64,000 bases of DNA from Sphingomonas sp. Root241 (GCF_001428865.1 NZ_LMIV01000002.1:1-64000); one strand, 5' to 3'. Shown: positions 41,528 through 50,424, numbered from the stretch's first letter. The notes: generated by a model from the letters alone, not told the origin. Program-made: numbers and translations.

Positions 41528-41881
41528 ATGCCCAATGACAGCCTTTTCGGCGTACACGGCGCGGCGCTGACCGTGCGCTCGCAGCGCATGGGCGTGCTCG
41601 CGTCGAACATCGCCAATGCCTCGACCCCCGGGTACAAGGCGAAGGACATCGACTTCCAGGCCGCGCTCGCCTCGATCGAAGCGCCGGGCGGGTCGAGCGA
41701 TGCCGCGATGGACGCCGCGACACTCTATCGCGTGCCGCTCCAGCCGAGCCAGGACGGCAACACCGTCGAGCTCGCCACCGAACAGACCGCCTTCGCCGAG
41801 AATGCCGTCGCCTATCAGACGACCCTGTCGTTCCTGAACGGCCGCATCTCGACGATCACGCGCGCGCTCAGGGGAGAATAA
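41528..41881 (+). CDS. flgB: Flagellar basal-body rod protein FlgB
   Basis: A 117-residue proximal rod protein. It has the LASNIANASTPGYKAKDIDF rod-protein signature and a C-terminal NGRISTITRALRGE helix. GCGGGAGA precedes the ATG at 41528. It is the first of eleven flg genes that run without large gaps to flgL and follows the sigma-54 promoter by 36 bases. Confidence 0.95.
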   Translation: MPNDSLFGVHGAALTVRSQRMGVLASNIANASTPGYKAKDIDFQAALASIEAPGGSSDAAMDAATLYRVPLQPSQDGNTVELATEQTAFAENAVAYQTTLSFLNGRISTITRALRGE

Positions 41882-41884
41882 GAC

Positions 41885-42295
41885 ATGGGCAACCAGCCGC
41901 TCTCGATCTTCCAGGTCTCCGGCCGCGCGATGAGCGCGCAGCTGGTGCGGATGAACACGACCGCATCGAACCTCGCCAATGCCGGCACCGTCGCGTCGAG
42001 CGCCGAGGCCGCATATCGCACGATCAAGCCGGTGTTCCGCACCGCCTTCGACGAGGCGAGCGGCATGTCCACGGTCGATGTCGAGCAGGTCGTCACTGCC
42101 GGATCCGAGCCGACCAAGCGCTACGACCCCGGCAATCCGTTGGCCGACAAGGACGGCAATGTCTGGGAGAGCGCAGTCGATGAAACGCGAGAGCTCGTCG
42201 ACATGCTCGAATCGTCGCGCACCTACCAGAACAATGTCGAGGTCATGCAGACTGCCAAGCAGCTGATCGTCGACACCCTCAAGCTGGGCCGCTGA
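41885..42295 (+). CDS. flgC: Flagellar basal-body rod protein FlgC
   Basis: A 136-residue rod protein with the TTASNLANAGTVASSAEAAY start, the PNPLADKDGNVW-like segment (DPGNPLADKDGNVWESAVDE) and the C-terminal SSRTYQNNVEVMQTAKQLIV helix. It begins three bases after the flgB stop. Confidence 0.95.
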   Translation: MGNQPLSIFQVSGRAMSAQLVRMNTTASNLANAGTVASSAEAAYRTIKPVFRTAFDEASGMSTVDVEQVVTAGSEPTKRYDPGNPLADKDGNVWESAVDETRELVDMLESSRTYQNNVEVMQTAKQLIVDTLKLGR

Positions 42296-42297
42296 TC

Positions 42298-42987
42298 ATG
42301 GATTTCGATAGCACGCTGCAGACCCTGGGCATCAAGCGCTACGGCGCTTCGTCCCCGTCGGGCAACACCGACACGGCGAACCTCGGCAAGACCGAGATGG
42401 ACCAGTCGGACTTCCTGACGCTGATGACCGCGCAGCTGAAGAACCAGGACCCGTTCGAACCGGTCGACAACACCCAGATGGTCGCGCAGATGGCGCAATT
42501 CTCGTCGCTCTCGGGCATCACCGAGATGAACACGACGCTGAAGGCGATCTCGGACAAATTGGCGGGCACCTCGCTCGGCGACGCGCTCGGCTATGTCGGC
42601 AAGACCGTGCTGACCGAAGGCTCGACTGCCTATCCGCGCACCACGGGCGGCATCGCCGGCGCCGTGGCCCTGGCCGACAACGCCACCGACGTCAGCGTCA
42701 CGATCAGCGATCCGAGCGGCAAGACGCTCAAGACCATAGTGCTCGGCGCGCAGGACAAGGGCGCGGTCGCGTTCGACTGGGACGGCGTCACCGAGAGCGG
42801 CGATCCCGCCGGCGAAGGCCCGTTCACGGTGAAGGTCACTGCGCGCAACGCCGATGGCGCGGTCAGCGCCACGCCGCTCGTCTGGGCTCCGGTCTCGACC
42901 GTGTCGCTCGGCAGCGACGGCCAGCCGGTCCTCACGCTTCCCGGCATCGGCCAGATCGCTCTCTCCGACGTCTGGCAAGTCGGCTGA
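42298..42987 (+). CDS. flgD: Flagellar hook cap (scaffold) protein FlgD
   Basis: A 229-residue hook-capping protein needed for hook assembly and absent from the finished organelle. The N-terminal QSDFLTLMTAQLKNQDPFEPVDN...MVAQMAQFSSL motif is characteristic, followed by the FLGD Ig-like and tudor-like parts (VTISDPSGKTLKTIVLGAQD). It begins two bases after the flgC stop. Confidence 0.95.
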   Translation: MDFDSTLQTLGIKRYGASSPSGNTDTANLGKTEMDQSDFLTLMTAQLKNQDPFEPVDNTQMVAQMAQFSSLSGITEMNTTLKAISDKLAGTSLGDALGYVGKTVLTEGSTAYPRTTGGIAGAVALADNATDVSVTISDPSGKTLKTIVLGAQDKGAVAFDWDGVTESGDPAGEGPFTVKVTARNADGAVSATPLVWAPVSTVSLGSDGQPVLTLPGIGQIALSDVWQVG

Positions 42988-43011
42988 TCCAGGATTCCAA
43001 GGAGTAACCTC

Positions 43012-44292
43012 ATGTCCTTCTTTACTTCGCTCAGCGGGCTCCAGGCTGCCCAGACCGAAATGTCGACGATCTCGCACAATCTCGCGAACGTCTCGACCAA
43101 CGGCTTCAAGCGCTCGACGACGCAGTTCGCCGACGTGATCGCGTCCACCGCCAATTCGAACCCGACCAACGTGATCGGCTCGGGCACGGTGGTGAAATCG
43201 GTGCGCCAGCAGTTCAGCCAGGGCGGCTTCACCCAATCGACCTCGGCGCTCGACGTCGCCGTCGCGGGCGAGGGCTTCTTCGTCGTGAAGAGCCCCGATG
43301 CGAGCGGCAACGGCGTCGCCTTCACGCGCAACGGCAGCTTCCTCGTCAGCTCGGACCGCTTTGTCGTCGATGCGCAGGGCAACAAACTGCAGGTCTATCC
43401 GGTCGACGGTTCGGGCGCAGTGGTCGCCACCGGCCTCGGCTCGACCGTGGCGCTCCAGCTGCCGCAGACCAGCGGTATTCCGGTGGCGACCGCGAACGTG
43501 AACCTGTCGCTCAACCTCAATGCCAATTCGACCGTGCCGACCGCGGCGTTCGACCGCTTCGACCCGTCAACCTACAACCATTCGAGCCAGACGACGATCT
43601 TCGACGCGGGCGGCAATGCGATGACGCTGACGACCTATTTCGTCCGCGACAGCGCGCCGAGCAGCGGCGATCCGACCAGCAGCTGGAGCGCCTATTCGTT
43701 CGTCGGCGACAAGCAGCTCAGCGCGGATTCCGATCCCGATGCGGGCACGCCAATCGCGATGACCTTCGATGCGAGCGGCGCCATGACGTCGCCGACCGGC
43801 ACCACGACCTTCGCGGGCTTCCTTCCCCCCGGCTCGACCGTGGACCAGGTGCTCACCGTGGATTTCGGCAATGCGACGACGCAGGTCTACAAGCCGTTCA
43901 ACATGGACGTCGCCACGCAGGACGGCGCCCCCGTCGGCCAGCTGGAAGGCGTGGCGATCGGCGAGGACGGGCTGGTCCGCGCCAGCTTCTCGAACGGCGA
44001 CACCCAGGCGCTGGGCAAGGTCGTGCTCGCGGGCTTCTCGAACCCCACCGGCCTGCGCCAGCTCGGCAGCAGCACCTGGTCGGCATCGGGCCTGTCGGGC
44101 GATCCGCGGCTCGGCGAGCCGGGCACGCAGGGTTTCGGCGGGCTGATGACCGGCGCGATCGAGCGATCGAACGTCGACATCACCGAGGAACTGGTCGGGC
44201 TGATCGCCGCGCAGCGCGCCTTCCAGGCGAACGCCAAGGCGCTCGATACCGCGAGCCAGATCTCGCAGACCATCTTCAACATCCGCAGCTGA
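43012..44292 (+). CDS. flgE: Flagellar hook protein FlgE
   Basis: A 426-residue hook subunit. N-terminal SGLQAAQTEMSTISHNLANVSTNGFKRS and C-terminal RSNVDITEELVGLIAAQRAFQANAKALDTA motifs frame the D1/D2 domains. AAGGAGTAACCTC precedes the ATG. It is exported first by the type III apparatus; its length is controlled by FliK. Confidence 0.95.
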   Translation: MSFFTSLSGLQAAQTEMSTISHNLANVSTNGFKRSTTQFADVIASTANSNPTNVIGSGTVVKSVRQQFSQGGFTQSTSALDVAVAGEGFFVVKSPDASGNGVAFTRNGSFLVSSDRFVVDAQGNKLQVYPVDGSGAVVATGLGSTVALQLPQTSGIPVATANVNLSLNLNANSTVPTAAFDRFDPSTYNHSSQTTIFDAGGNAMTLTTYFVRDSAPSSGDPTSSWSAYSFVGDKQLSADSDPDAGTPIAMTFDASGAMTSPTGTTTFAGFLPPGSTVDQVLTVDFGNATTQVYKPFNMDVATQDGAPVGQLEGVAIGEDGLVRASFSNGDTQALGKVVLAGFSNPTGLRQLGSSTWSASGLSGDPRLGEPGTQGFGGLMTGAIERSNVDITEELVGLIAAQRAFQANAKALDTASQISQTIFNIRS

Positions 44293-44315
44293 CGAAAGGC
44301 TGAGGGGGAAACCGC

Positions 44316-45056
44316 ATGGATCGGCTGGTCTATACCGCACTCACCGGGCTGCGCAGCCAGATGGCGGCGCAGTCGACGATCGCGAACAACATCGCGAACG
44401 CATCGACCACGGGCTATCGCGCCGATCGCGTCAGCTTCGATCGGCTGGTGCTGACCGGCGGGCTCGAGACGCGCCAGCTGGCGGCGGAGGAAGTCGACGA
44501 CTTCGATCGCCGCGCCGGCACGATCGTCCAGACCGCGCGGCCGCTCGACGTGGCGGTGACCTCCGATTCGTGGATCGCGGTCCAGGCGACCGATGGCAGC
44601 GAAGCCTATACGAGGCGCGGCGACCTTTCGGTCGCGGCCTCGGGCGTGCTGGAAACCGGAGACGGTTTCCCGGTGATGGGGTCGGGGGGCCCCATCACCG
44701 TGCCGCCCTATCAATCGATCGCCATCGCCGAGGACGGCACCGTTTCGATCGTGCCCGCGGGCGGCGATCCGACCCAGCCGCAGATGATCGACAAGATCAA
44801 GCTGGCGAGCCCGGAAGGCAGCCAGACCGCCAAGGGTCTCGACAACCTCCTCCACGTGAAGGGCGGCGGGGTTTTGCCCGAGGATCTCGACGGCAAGCTC
44901 GCTTCGGGCGCGCTCGAGCAATCGAACGTCAATCTCACCCAGGCGCTGGTCGACATGATCGAGAACCAGCGCAGCTACGAAGTGCAGGCCGGGCTCCTCA
45001 AGGAAGCCCGGAACATGGACGAGAGCGCCGCATCCTTGATGCGGATGCCCGCGTAA
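44316..45056 (+). CDS. flgF: Flagellar basal-body rod protein FlgF
   Basis: A 246-residue proximal rod protein. The start is LVYTALTGLRSQMAAQSTIA...NNIANASTTGYRAD and the C-terminus has EQSNVNLTQALVDMIENQRSYEVQ. A strong GAGGGGGAA site precedes the ATG. It is shorter than FlgG and lies just upstream of it, the usual order. Confidence 0.92.
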   Translation: MDRLVYTALTGLRSQMAAQSTIANNIANASTTGYRADRVSFDRLVLTGGLETRQLAAEEVDDFDRRAGTIVQTARPLDVAVTSDSWIAVQATDGSEAYTRRGDLSVAASGVLETGDGFPVMGSGGPITVPPYQSIAIAEDGTVSIVPAGGDPTQPQMIDKIKLASPEGSQTAKGLDNLLHVKGGGVLPEDLDGKLASGALEQSNVNLTQALVDMIENQRSYEVQAGLLKEARNMDESAASLMRMPA

Positions 45057-45072
45057 CGAAAGGATTTAGACG

Positions 45073-45861
45073 ATGGGTTCCTCGGCAATGCACATCGCGC
45101 GCACCGGGCTCGACGCTCAGGATATGCGCATGCGGGTGATCTCGAACAACCTCGCCAACGTCAACACGACGGCATTCAAGCGCGACCGCGCCTCGTTCCA
45201 GACGCTGGCCTATCAGGTGGTTACGGCGCCGGGCGCGGCGAGCACCGCGGAGACGAAATACGCGACGGGGCTCAACCTCGGCACCGGCGTGCGGATCCAG
45301 GGCACCGCGCGGGTGGAGACGCAAGGCAGCTTCCAGAATACCGGCGGGTCGCTCGATCTGGCGCTGGAAGGCGAAGGCTATTTCCAGGTGCAGATGCCGG
45401 GCGGCCAGCTCGGCTATACCCGCGCGGGCAATTTCTCGCGCTCGGCCGAGGGGCTGATGGTGACGAGCGACGGCTATCAGGTCCAGCCGGGGATCACGAT
45501 TCCCGAGGGTACCACCGGGATCACGATCGGCGCCGACGGCACCGTCTCGGCGACGATCGCCGGGCAGACCGAAGCGAGCCAGATCGGCCAGATCCAGGTC
45601 GCGACCTTCCCCAATCCGGGCGGGCTGCAGGCGACCGGCGACAATTTCCTGATCGAGACCACGGCGAGCGGCGCTGCGAGCCTCGGCGCGGCCGGCGATA
45701 CGGGTCGCGCCAAGATCCGCCAGGGCACGCTGGAGGCATCGAACGTCAACGTCGTCGAGGAGCTGGTCGACATGATCGAGACGCAGCGTGCGTACGAGGT
45801 CAATTCGAAGATGATCTCGGCGACCGACGAGATGCTCAAATATGTCAATCAGAACATCTGA
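45073..45861 (+). CDS. flgG: Flagellar distal rod protein FlgG
   Basis: A 262-residue distal rod protein. The start MHIARTGLDAQDMRMRVISN followed by NLANVNTTAFKRDRASFQTLAYQ is diagnostic, as is ASNVNVVEELVDMIETQRAY near the C-terminus. AAAGGA precedes the ATG. It carries the FlgG-specific YQ segment, distinguishing it from FlgF. Confidence 0.96.
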   Translation: MGSSAMHIARTGLDAQDMRMRVISNNLANVNTTAFKRDRASFQTLAYQVVTAPGAASTAETKYATGLNLGTGVRIQGTARVETQGSFQNTGGSLDLALEGEGYFQVQMPGGQLGYTRAGNFSRSAEGLMVTSDGYQVQPGITIPEGTTGITIGADGTVSATIAGQTEASQIGQIQVATFPNPGGLQATGDNFLIETTASGAASLGAAGDTGRAKIRQGTLEASNVNVVEELVDMIETQRAYEVNSKMISATDEMLKYVNQNI

Positions 45862-45871
45862 GGCCGCTGCG

Positions 45872-46567
45872 ATGAAATTCCTCACCGGCCTCGCCACCAG
45901 CGCGCTCGTCGTCGCCGCGATCGCATTCACCAGCGCTCCGGCCAAGGCGCAGTTCCTTGGGCTGGGCAAGAAGAAGGCGAAGGAGGATTTCTCCGCCACG
46001 CTTCCTGCGGCCGAGCCCGTGGCGGCGCCCGCAAACGGCGGCATCTTCCAGGCGAACGACGGCTATGCCGCGCTCTACGAGGGCCAGCGCGCGCGCCGGG
46101 TGGGCGATCCGTTGACGATCGTCCTGGTCGAGCGGACCAGCGCGTCCAAGTCGGCGAGCTCGAAGCTCGACAGCGGCGGCGGCTTCTCGCTGACGCCGCC
46201 GAGCACCGGCGCGCTCAACCTGTTCAACAAGAGCGATGCGAGTGCGAGCGGCAGCCGCAACTTCAACGGCACCGGCACCGCCGATCAGGCGAATGCGCTG
46301 TCGGGCGAGATCAGCGTCACCGTGGCCGAAGTCTATCGCAACGGTGCGATGCTGGTGCAGGGCCAGAAGCGCGTCACGCTCAACCGCGGCGACGAGTTCG
46401 TCCAGATCAAGGGGATCGTCCGCACCGCGGACATCGACGCGTATAACCGCGTCGCCAGCACGCGCGTCGCCGATGCCCGCATCGCTTATACCGGCAAGGG
46501 CGACGTCGCCCGCGCCAGCCGCCAGGGCTGGCTGAGCCGGTTCTTCCAGATCCTCAGCCCCTTCTGA
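45872..46567 (+). CDS. flgH: Flagellar L-ring protein FlgH, without lipoprotein cysteine
   Basis: A 231-residue L-ring protein. The body is typical (ALYEGQRARRVGDPLTIVLV...GEISVTVAEVYRNGAMLVQG...TLNRGDEFVQIKGIVR). Normally FlgH is a lipoprotein cleaved at a LxGC box; here the leader reads IAFTSAPAKAQFLG with a signal peptidase I site and the whole protein has no cysteine. The start at 45872, ten bases after flgG, is preferred because the signal peptide begins there. Confidence 0.92.
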   Translation: MKFLTGLATSALVVAAIAFTSAPAKAQFLGLGKKKAKEDFSATLPAAEPVAAPANGGIFQANDGYAALYEGQRARRVGDPLTIVLVERTSASKSASSKLDSGGGFSLTPPSTGALNLFNKSDASASGSRNFNGTGTADQANALSGEISVTVAEVYRNGAMLVQGQKRVTLNRGDEFVQIKGIVRTADIDAYNRVASTRVADARIAYTGKGDVARASRQGWLSRFFQILSPF

Positions 46568-46580
46568 GCGGAGCCGCACC

Positions 46581-47786
46581 ATGATCCTTCACCTCCTGGA
46601 GCGCTTCCGCATCCCCCCGTTCGTGCTGAGCTTGTCGAAGCACGGCTCTCCACCGTCGTCTCGCCTGCGGCTCTCGCCCTTCGACAAGGCGAACGGTGGG
46701 GTCGTGCTGGCCCTGCTCGCGCTCTTCGCCGCGGTCTCCCCCGCACAGGCGCAGCGCGTGAAGGATCTGGGCGGCTTCCAGGGCATCCGCACCAACCAGC
46801 TGACCGGATACGGCGTCGTCGTCGGGCTTCCCGGTACCGGCGACGACAATCTGGAATATACCGTGCAGTCGATGCGCGGCGTCGCCTCGCGCTTCGGGTT
46901 CCAGCTGCCGCCCGGCGCCAGCCCAAGCCTGAAGAATGCCGCGGTGGTGATGATCACCGCCGAACTGCCGCCCTTCGCCAAGCCCGGACAGAAACTCGAC
47001 ATCACCGTCTCATCGATGGGCAAAGCCAAATCCTTGCGCGGCGGCACGCTGATCCTCACGCCGCTGCAGGGCGCCGACGGCCAGATCTATGCGATGGCGC
47101 AGGGCAATCTCGCGGTCGGCGGGCTGGGCGCGGACGGCGCCGACGGCTCGAAGATCGTCGTCAACACGCCTTCGAGCGGCCGCATCCCCGAGGGCGCGAC
47201 CGTCGAGCGTGTCGTCGACACCGGGTTCGATCGGGCGCCGATGCTGACCTTCAATCTCGCCCGCGCCGACTTTACCACTGCCCAGAGGGTACAGGAAGCG
47301 ATCAACAGCCGCTTCGGCGGCGCGCGCGCCCGCGCGATCGACGGCGTGTCGATCGCAGTGCAAGCGCCGGCCGGTGCGGATGTCCGCGCCGAATTGATGT
47401 CCGAGATCGAGAATCTCACTGTCGAAGCGGCCGAGGCCGCGGCCAAGGTGATCGTCAACGCGCGCACCGGAACCGTGGTGATCAACTCGGCGGTCCGGGT
47501 CAGCCCGGCGGCAGTGACGCATGGTAAACTCACCGTTCGTATCGATGAGGCCCAAAATGTCAGCCAGCCCCTGCCGTTTAGTAAGGGCGAAACCGTCATG
47601 GAGCAGCACAGCGCCGTGAACGTCGAGGAAGAGAAGCACCCGATGTTCCTGATGCAGCCCGGCCCGAAGCTCGCGGACGTGGTCAAGGCGGTCAACGCCA
47701 TCGGCGCCTCGCCAGCCGACCTCGTCGCGATCCTCGAGGCACTCAAGGAAGCCGGCGCGCTCAAGGCCGAGCTGATCATCCTGTGA
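46581..47786 (+). CDS. flgI: Flagellar P-ring protein FlgI with repeat-derived N-terminus
   Basis: A 401-residue P-ring protein; the mature part is standard (QRVKDLGGFQGIRTNQLTGYG, then GLPGTGDD). The leader is abnormal: residues 13-39 (FVLSLSKHGSPPSSRLRLSPFDKANGG) are encoded by a palindromic repeat, and the hydrophobic core (VVLALLALFAAVSPAQAQ) begins only at residue 41. A GTG near codon 42 could be an alternative start, giving a normal short signal peptide. It follows flgH by 13 bases. Confidence 0.92.
   Translation: MILHLLERFRIPPFVLSLSKHGSPPSSRLRLSPFDKANGGVVLALLALFAAVSPAQAQRVKDLGGFQGIRTNQLTGYGVVVGLPGTGDDNLEYTVQSMRGVASRFGFQLPPGASPSLKNAAVVMITAELPPFAKPGQKLDITVSSMGKAKSLRGGTLILTPLQGADGQIYAMAQGNLAVGGLGADGADGSKIVVNTPSSGRIPEGATVERVVDTGFDRAPMLTFNLARADFTTAQRVQEAINSRFGGARARAIDGVSIAVQAPAGADVRAELMSEIENLTVEAAEAAAKVIVNARTGTVVINSAVRVSPAAVTHGKLTVRIDEAQNVSQPLPFSKGETVMEQHSAVNVEEEKHPMFLMQPGPKLADVVKAVNAIGASPADLVAILEALKEAGALKAELIIL
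46617..46696. repeat. Palindromic repeat inside the 5' end of flgI
   Basis: Inverted arms CCGTTCGTGCTGAGCTTGTC (46617) and CTTCGACAAGGCGAACGG (46679) match except for a short bulge. Translated, it gives VLSLSKHG...SPFDKANGG, a pattern common in repeats of sphingomonad genomes. It lies within the coding region just after the flgI ATG. Confidence 0.75.
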
Positions 47787-48118
47787 CCCAGGTCAACGCG
47801 CCCGCAACGAGCAATGGCGGCGGCGTGTCGATGGACACGTCGCGGCTGGCTTCGAAGGAGAATCTCGATGCCGCCGGCAAGCGCTTCGAGGCGATCTTCG
47901 TCGGCATGATGCTCAAGTCGATGCGCACCGCAAATCTCGGCGAAGGGCTGTTCGACAGCAAGGCGAGCCAGCAGTTCCGCGACATGCAGGACCAGCAGCT
48001 CGCCCAGAGCATGGCTGCGCACGCCCCCATCGGCATCGGCAAGGCGATGACCGAATTCCTCGCCAAGGCCGCGCCGGTGGTAGCCGCCGCGCCCGAGACT
48101 GACGGGAGCACGCCATGA
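47783..48118 (+). CDS. flgJ: Rod-binding protein FlgJ, N-terminal domain only
   Basis: A 111-residue protein matching only the rod-cap half of FlgJ (NLDAAGKRFEAIFVGMMLKS...FRDMQDQQLAQSMA). The C-terminal muramidase domain of enterobacterial FlgJ is absent; a separate lytic transglycosylase gene (37791-38678) probably supplies it. The start is GTG overlapping the flgI stop (GTGA). Confidence 0.88.
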   Translation: MTQVNAPATSNGGGVSMDTSRLASKENLDAAGKRFEAIFVGMMLKSMRTANLGEGLFDSKASQQFRDMQDQQLAQSMAAHAPIGIGKAMTEFLAKAAPVVAAAPETDGSTP

Positions 48119-49455
48119 GCGACATGCTGTCGATCGGCGCGTCGAGCCTTCGGGCCTATCAGGCGGCGCTGACCACCACGTCCGAGAACATCGCCAATGC
48201 CGGCAATGCGGGCTATTCGCGCCGCACCGCGCCGGTGCGCGAAGTCGTCGCGCCCGCCGGGATCATCACCGGCTCGGCGCAGGGCTTGGGCGTGGTCGTC
48301 ACCGGGATCGCCCGCGCGGCCGACATCTACAAGACCGCCGAGGTCCGCACCGCGACCGCCGAGCTGGCGCGGACCGAGACCGGGGCGACCTGGCTCCAGC
48401 GGATCGAGGATTCGCTGAGCGGCAATCAGCTGGGTGACCGGCTGACTGCGTTCTTCAACGCGGCCAGGGCCGTCGCCGCCGATCCGGCGTCGCTCGCGCC
48501 GCGCGCGACGATGATCGAGGCCGCTTCCAGCGTCGCTTCGTCCTTCGCCGCCACCGGCAAGGCACTCGACGGCGCGATGGCGGATCTCGACGCCAGCGCG
48601 AGCGCCGCCGCGACTCAGCTGAACGGGCTCGCCCAGGCGCTCGGCAAGGTCAATTCGGGGCTCGGGCGCTCGGCACCGGGGACTAGCGGCCAGGCGGCCC
48701 TGCTCGACCAGCGCGACCGGCTGCTCGAGGAGATGAGCGCACTGACCGATGTGTCGGTGACCACCGACGAGGCCGGCCGGGCGCTGGTGCGGGTCGGCGG
48801 CGTGGCCGGACCGGTGCTGGTCGAGGGCGAGAACGCCGGCGCGGTCAGCTATGCGCGCAGCGATGCGGGCCTGGTCGCTTATGCCGTGCATTTCCAGGGC
48901 CAGAGCAATGCGGTGTTCCCGAGCGGGGGCGCGCTGGCGGGCTTTACCGAAGGCGCACAGCGGATCGCCGATGCGCATGCCGAGATCGGCCGGCTGGCGA
49001 CCGCGTTCGCCAACGGCGTCAACGCCGTACAGGCCGCAGGCGACGATCTGCAGGGCAACAATGGCGCGCCAATGTTCGCGATCGGCGACCCGGCATCGCA
49101 GCTCACGCTCGTGCTCGACGATCCGCGCGGCATCGCCGCCGCAGCGACTGGTGCCGGGGTGCGCGACAATAGCAACCTCACCGGTTTCGAGACGCTGCGC
49201 AGCACGGGCAGGTTCGAGGACGGTGTGTCGAGCCTCGCCACCGCCAATGCCGCCGCGCTCTCGGCGCGCACCACCGTCGCCGAGGCGCAGTCCGCAATGC
49301 GCGATTCGGCGATCGCCGAACGCACCGCCGCGACGGGCGTCAACATCGACGAGGAAGCGGTCGACCTGATCCGGTTCCAGCAGGCGTATCAGGCATCGAC
49401 CCGCGTGATCCAGGTCGCGCGCGAGACGCTGCAATCCATCCTCGATATCCGGTGA
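48115..49455 (+). CDS. flgK: Hook-filament junction protein FlgK (HAP1)
   Basis: A 446-residue junction protein, on the short side. Start LSIGASSLRAYQAALTTTSENIANAGNAGYSRRTAPV and the C-terminal GVNIDEEAVDLIRFQQAYQASTRVIQVARETLQSILDIR are diagnostic. It overlaps flgJ by four bases (ATGA). FlgN is the likely chaperone. Confidence 0.95.
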   Translation: MSDMLSIGASSLRAYQAALTTTSENIANAGNAGYSRRTAPVREVVAPAGIITGSAQGLGVVVTGIARAADIYKTAEVRTATAELARTETGATWLQRIEDSLSGNQLGDRLTAFFNAARAVAADPASLAPRATMIEAASSVASSFAATGKALDGAMADLDASASAAATQLNGLAQALGKVNSGLGRSAPGTSGQAALLDQRDRLLEEMSALTDVSVTTDEAGRALVRVGGVAGPVLVEGENAGAVSYARSDAGLVAYAVHFQGQSNAVFPSGGALAGFTEGAQRIADAHAEIGRLATAFANGVNAVQAAGDDLQGNNGAPMFAIGDPASQLTLVLDDPRGIAAAATGAGVRDNSNLTGFETLRSTGRFEDGVSSLATANAAALSARTTVAEAQSAMRDSAIAERTAATGVNIDEEAVDLIRFQQAYQASTRVIQVARETLQSILDIR

Positions 49456-49463
49456 TCCAGGCC

Positions 49464-50360
49464 ATGCGCATCGCAACTTCGCAGCTCTACAACCGCCCCG
49501 CGTCGCTGATGACCCAGCTGAGCGCCGAGGCCGACCGGATCCAGACCCAGATCGCGACCGGCAAGCGGATCCAGACCGCGTCGGACGATCCGGCCGCGTT
49601 CCTGCGCCTGCAGGGCATGAAGCAGCAGACCGCCGACGACGGCGCCTGGTCCGCGAATATCGGCACGGCGCAGGGGCTGCTCGCGCAGACCGACACCACG
49701 CTCGACAGCGTCGAATCGCAGCTCCAGCGCGCGCTCGAGCTCGCCACCCAGGCTGCGAACGGCACGCTATCCGACGCCAATCGCGACGCCATCGCAGAGG
49801 AGCTGAATGCGATCCGCGACGCCTTGTTCGGGCTTTCGAACACCCGGGACGTGCGCGGCCAGCCGCTGTTCGGCGGCGCGACCGGCGACGTCGCCTACGT
49901 CCAGGCCGCCGACGGCACGATCAGCTTCGCGGGAACCGGCGAACCCTCCGCGATCCCGATCGGCGAAGGCACGAGCATCCAGGGAACGGTGACCGGCACG
50001 CGCGCCTTTGCAAGCGGGAGCAGCGACATGTTCGCGGTGCTCGCGAGTTTCACTGCCGCACTGGAAGCCGGGGGCGACGTCAAGGCGGCAGCCGATGCGG
50101 CGATGACCGGGCTCAACGGCGCGCTGGAAAGCGTCAATCTCGCCCGCGCATCAGCCGGTGCACGTGCGGCGCGGCTCGATCTCGATGCCGGGCGGCTGGT
50201 CGACGCGGGCGAGGCGCGCGAATCTGCGCGCACGGCGTTGGAAGACACCGACATCACCACCGCGGTGACCCAGCTGCAGAAGACGCTGACGATCCTGCAG
50301 GCGACGCAGGCGAGCTTCACCAAGCTCACCAGCCTGTCGCTGTTCGATTATCTGCGCTGA
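49464..50360 (+). CDS. flgL: Hook-filament junction protein FlgL (HAP3)
   Basis: A 298-residue flagellin-like junction protein: N-terminal MRIATSQLYNRPASLMTQLS...QIQTQIATGKRIQTASDDPAAF-type motif and C-terminal QKTLTILQATQASFTKLTSLSLFDYLR. A GTG four codons upstream overlaps the flgK stop (GTGA) and is a possible alternative start. It is the last gene of the flg operon. Confidence 0.93.
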   Translation: MRIATSQLYNRPASLMTQLSAEADRIQTQIATGKRIQTASDDPAAFLRLQGMKQQTADDGAWSANIGTAQGLLAQTDTTLDSVESQLQRALELATQAANGTLSDANRDAIAEELNAIRDALFGLSNTRDVRGQPLFGGATGDVAYVQAADGTISFAGTGEPSAIPIGEGTSIQGTVTGTRAFASGSSDMFAVLASFTAALEAGGDVKAAADAAMTGLNGALESVNLARASAGARAARLDLDAGRLVDAGEARESARTALEDTDITTAVTQLQKTLTILQATQASFTKLTSLSLFDYLR

Positions 50361-50397
50361 TCCCGCACGGCATCCGCATTTTTCCGCGAATTTCCGC

Positions 50398-50424
50398 TGA
50401 AAGTTACGGCGAAGCGGTCGTTTA
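50398..50424 (+). promoter_or_regulatory. Sigma-28 (FliA)-type promoter of motA-motB
   Basis: TGAAAGTT, 11 bases, GTCGTTTA. The -10 part repeats the fliC form (GTCGTT), the -35 part is less exact, and GAAAGTT with ten-base spacing is an equal reading. Predicted start near 50430 leaves a 50-base leader before motA. Confidence 0.5.
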
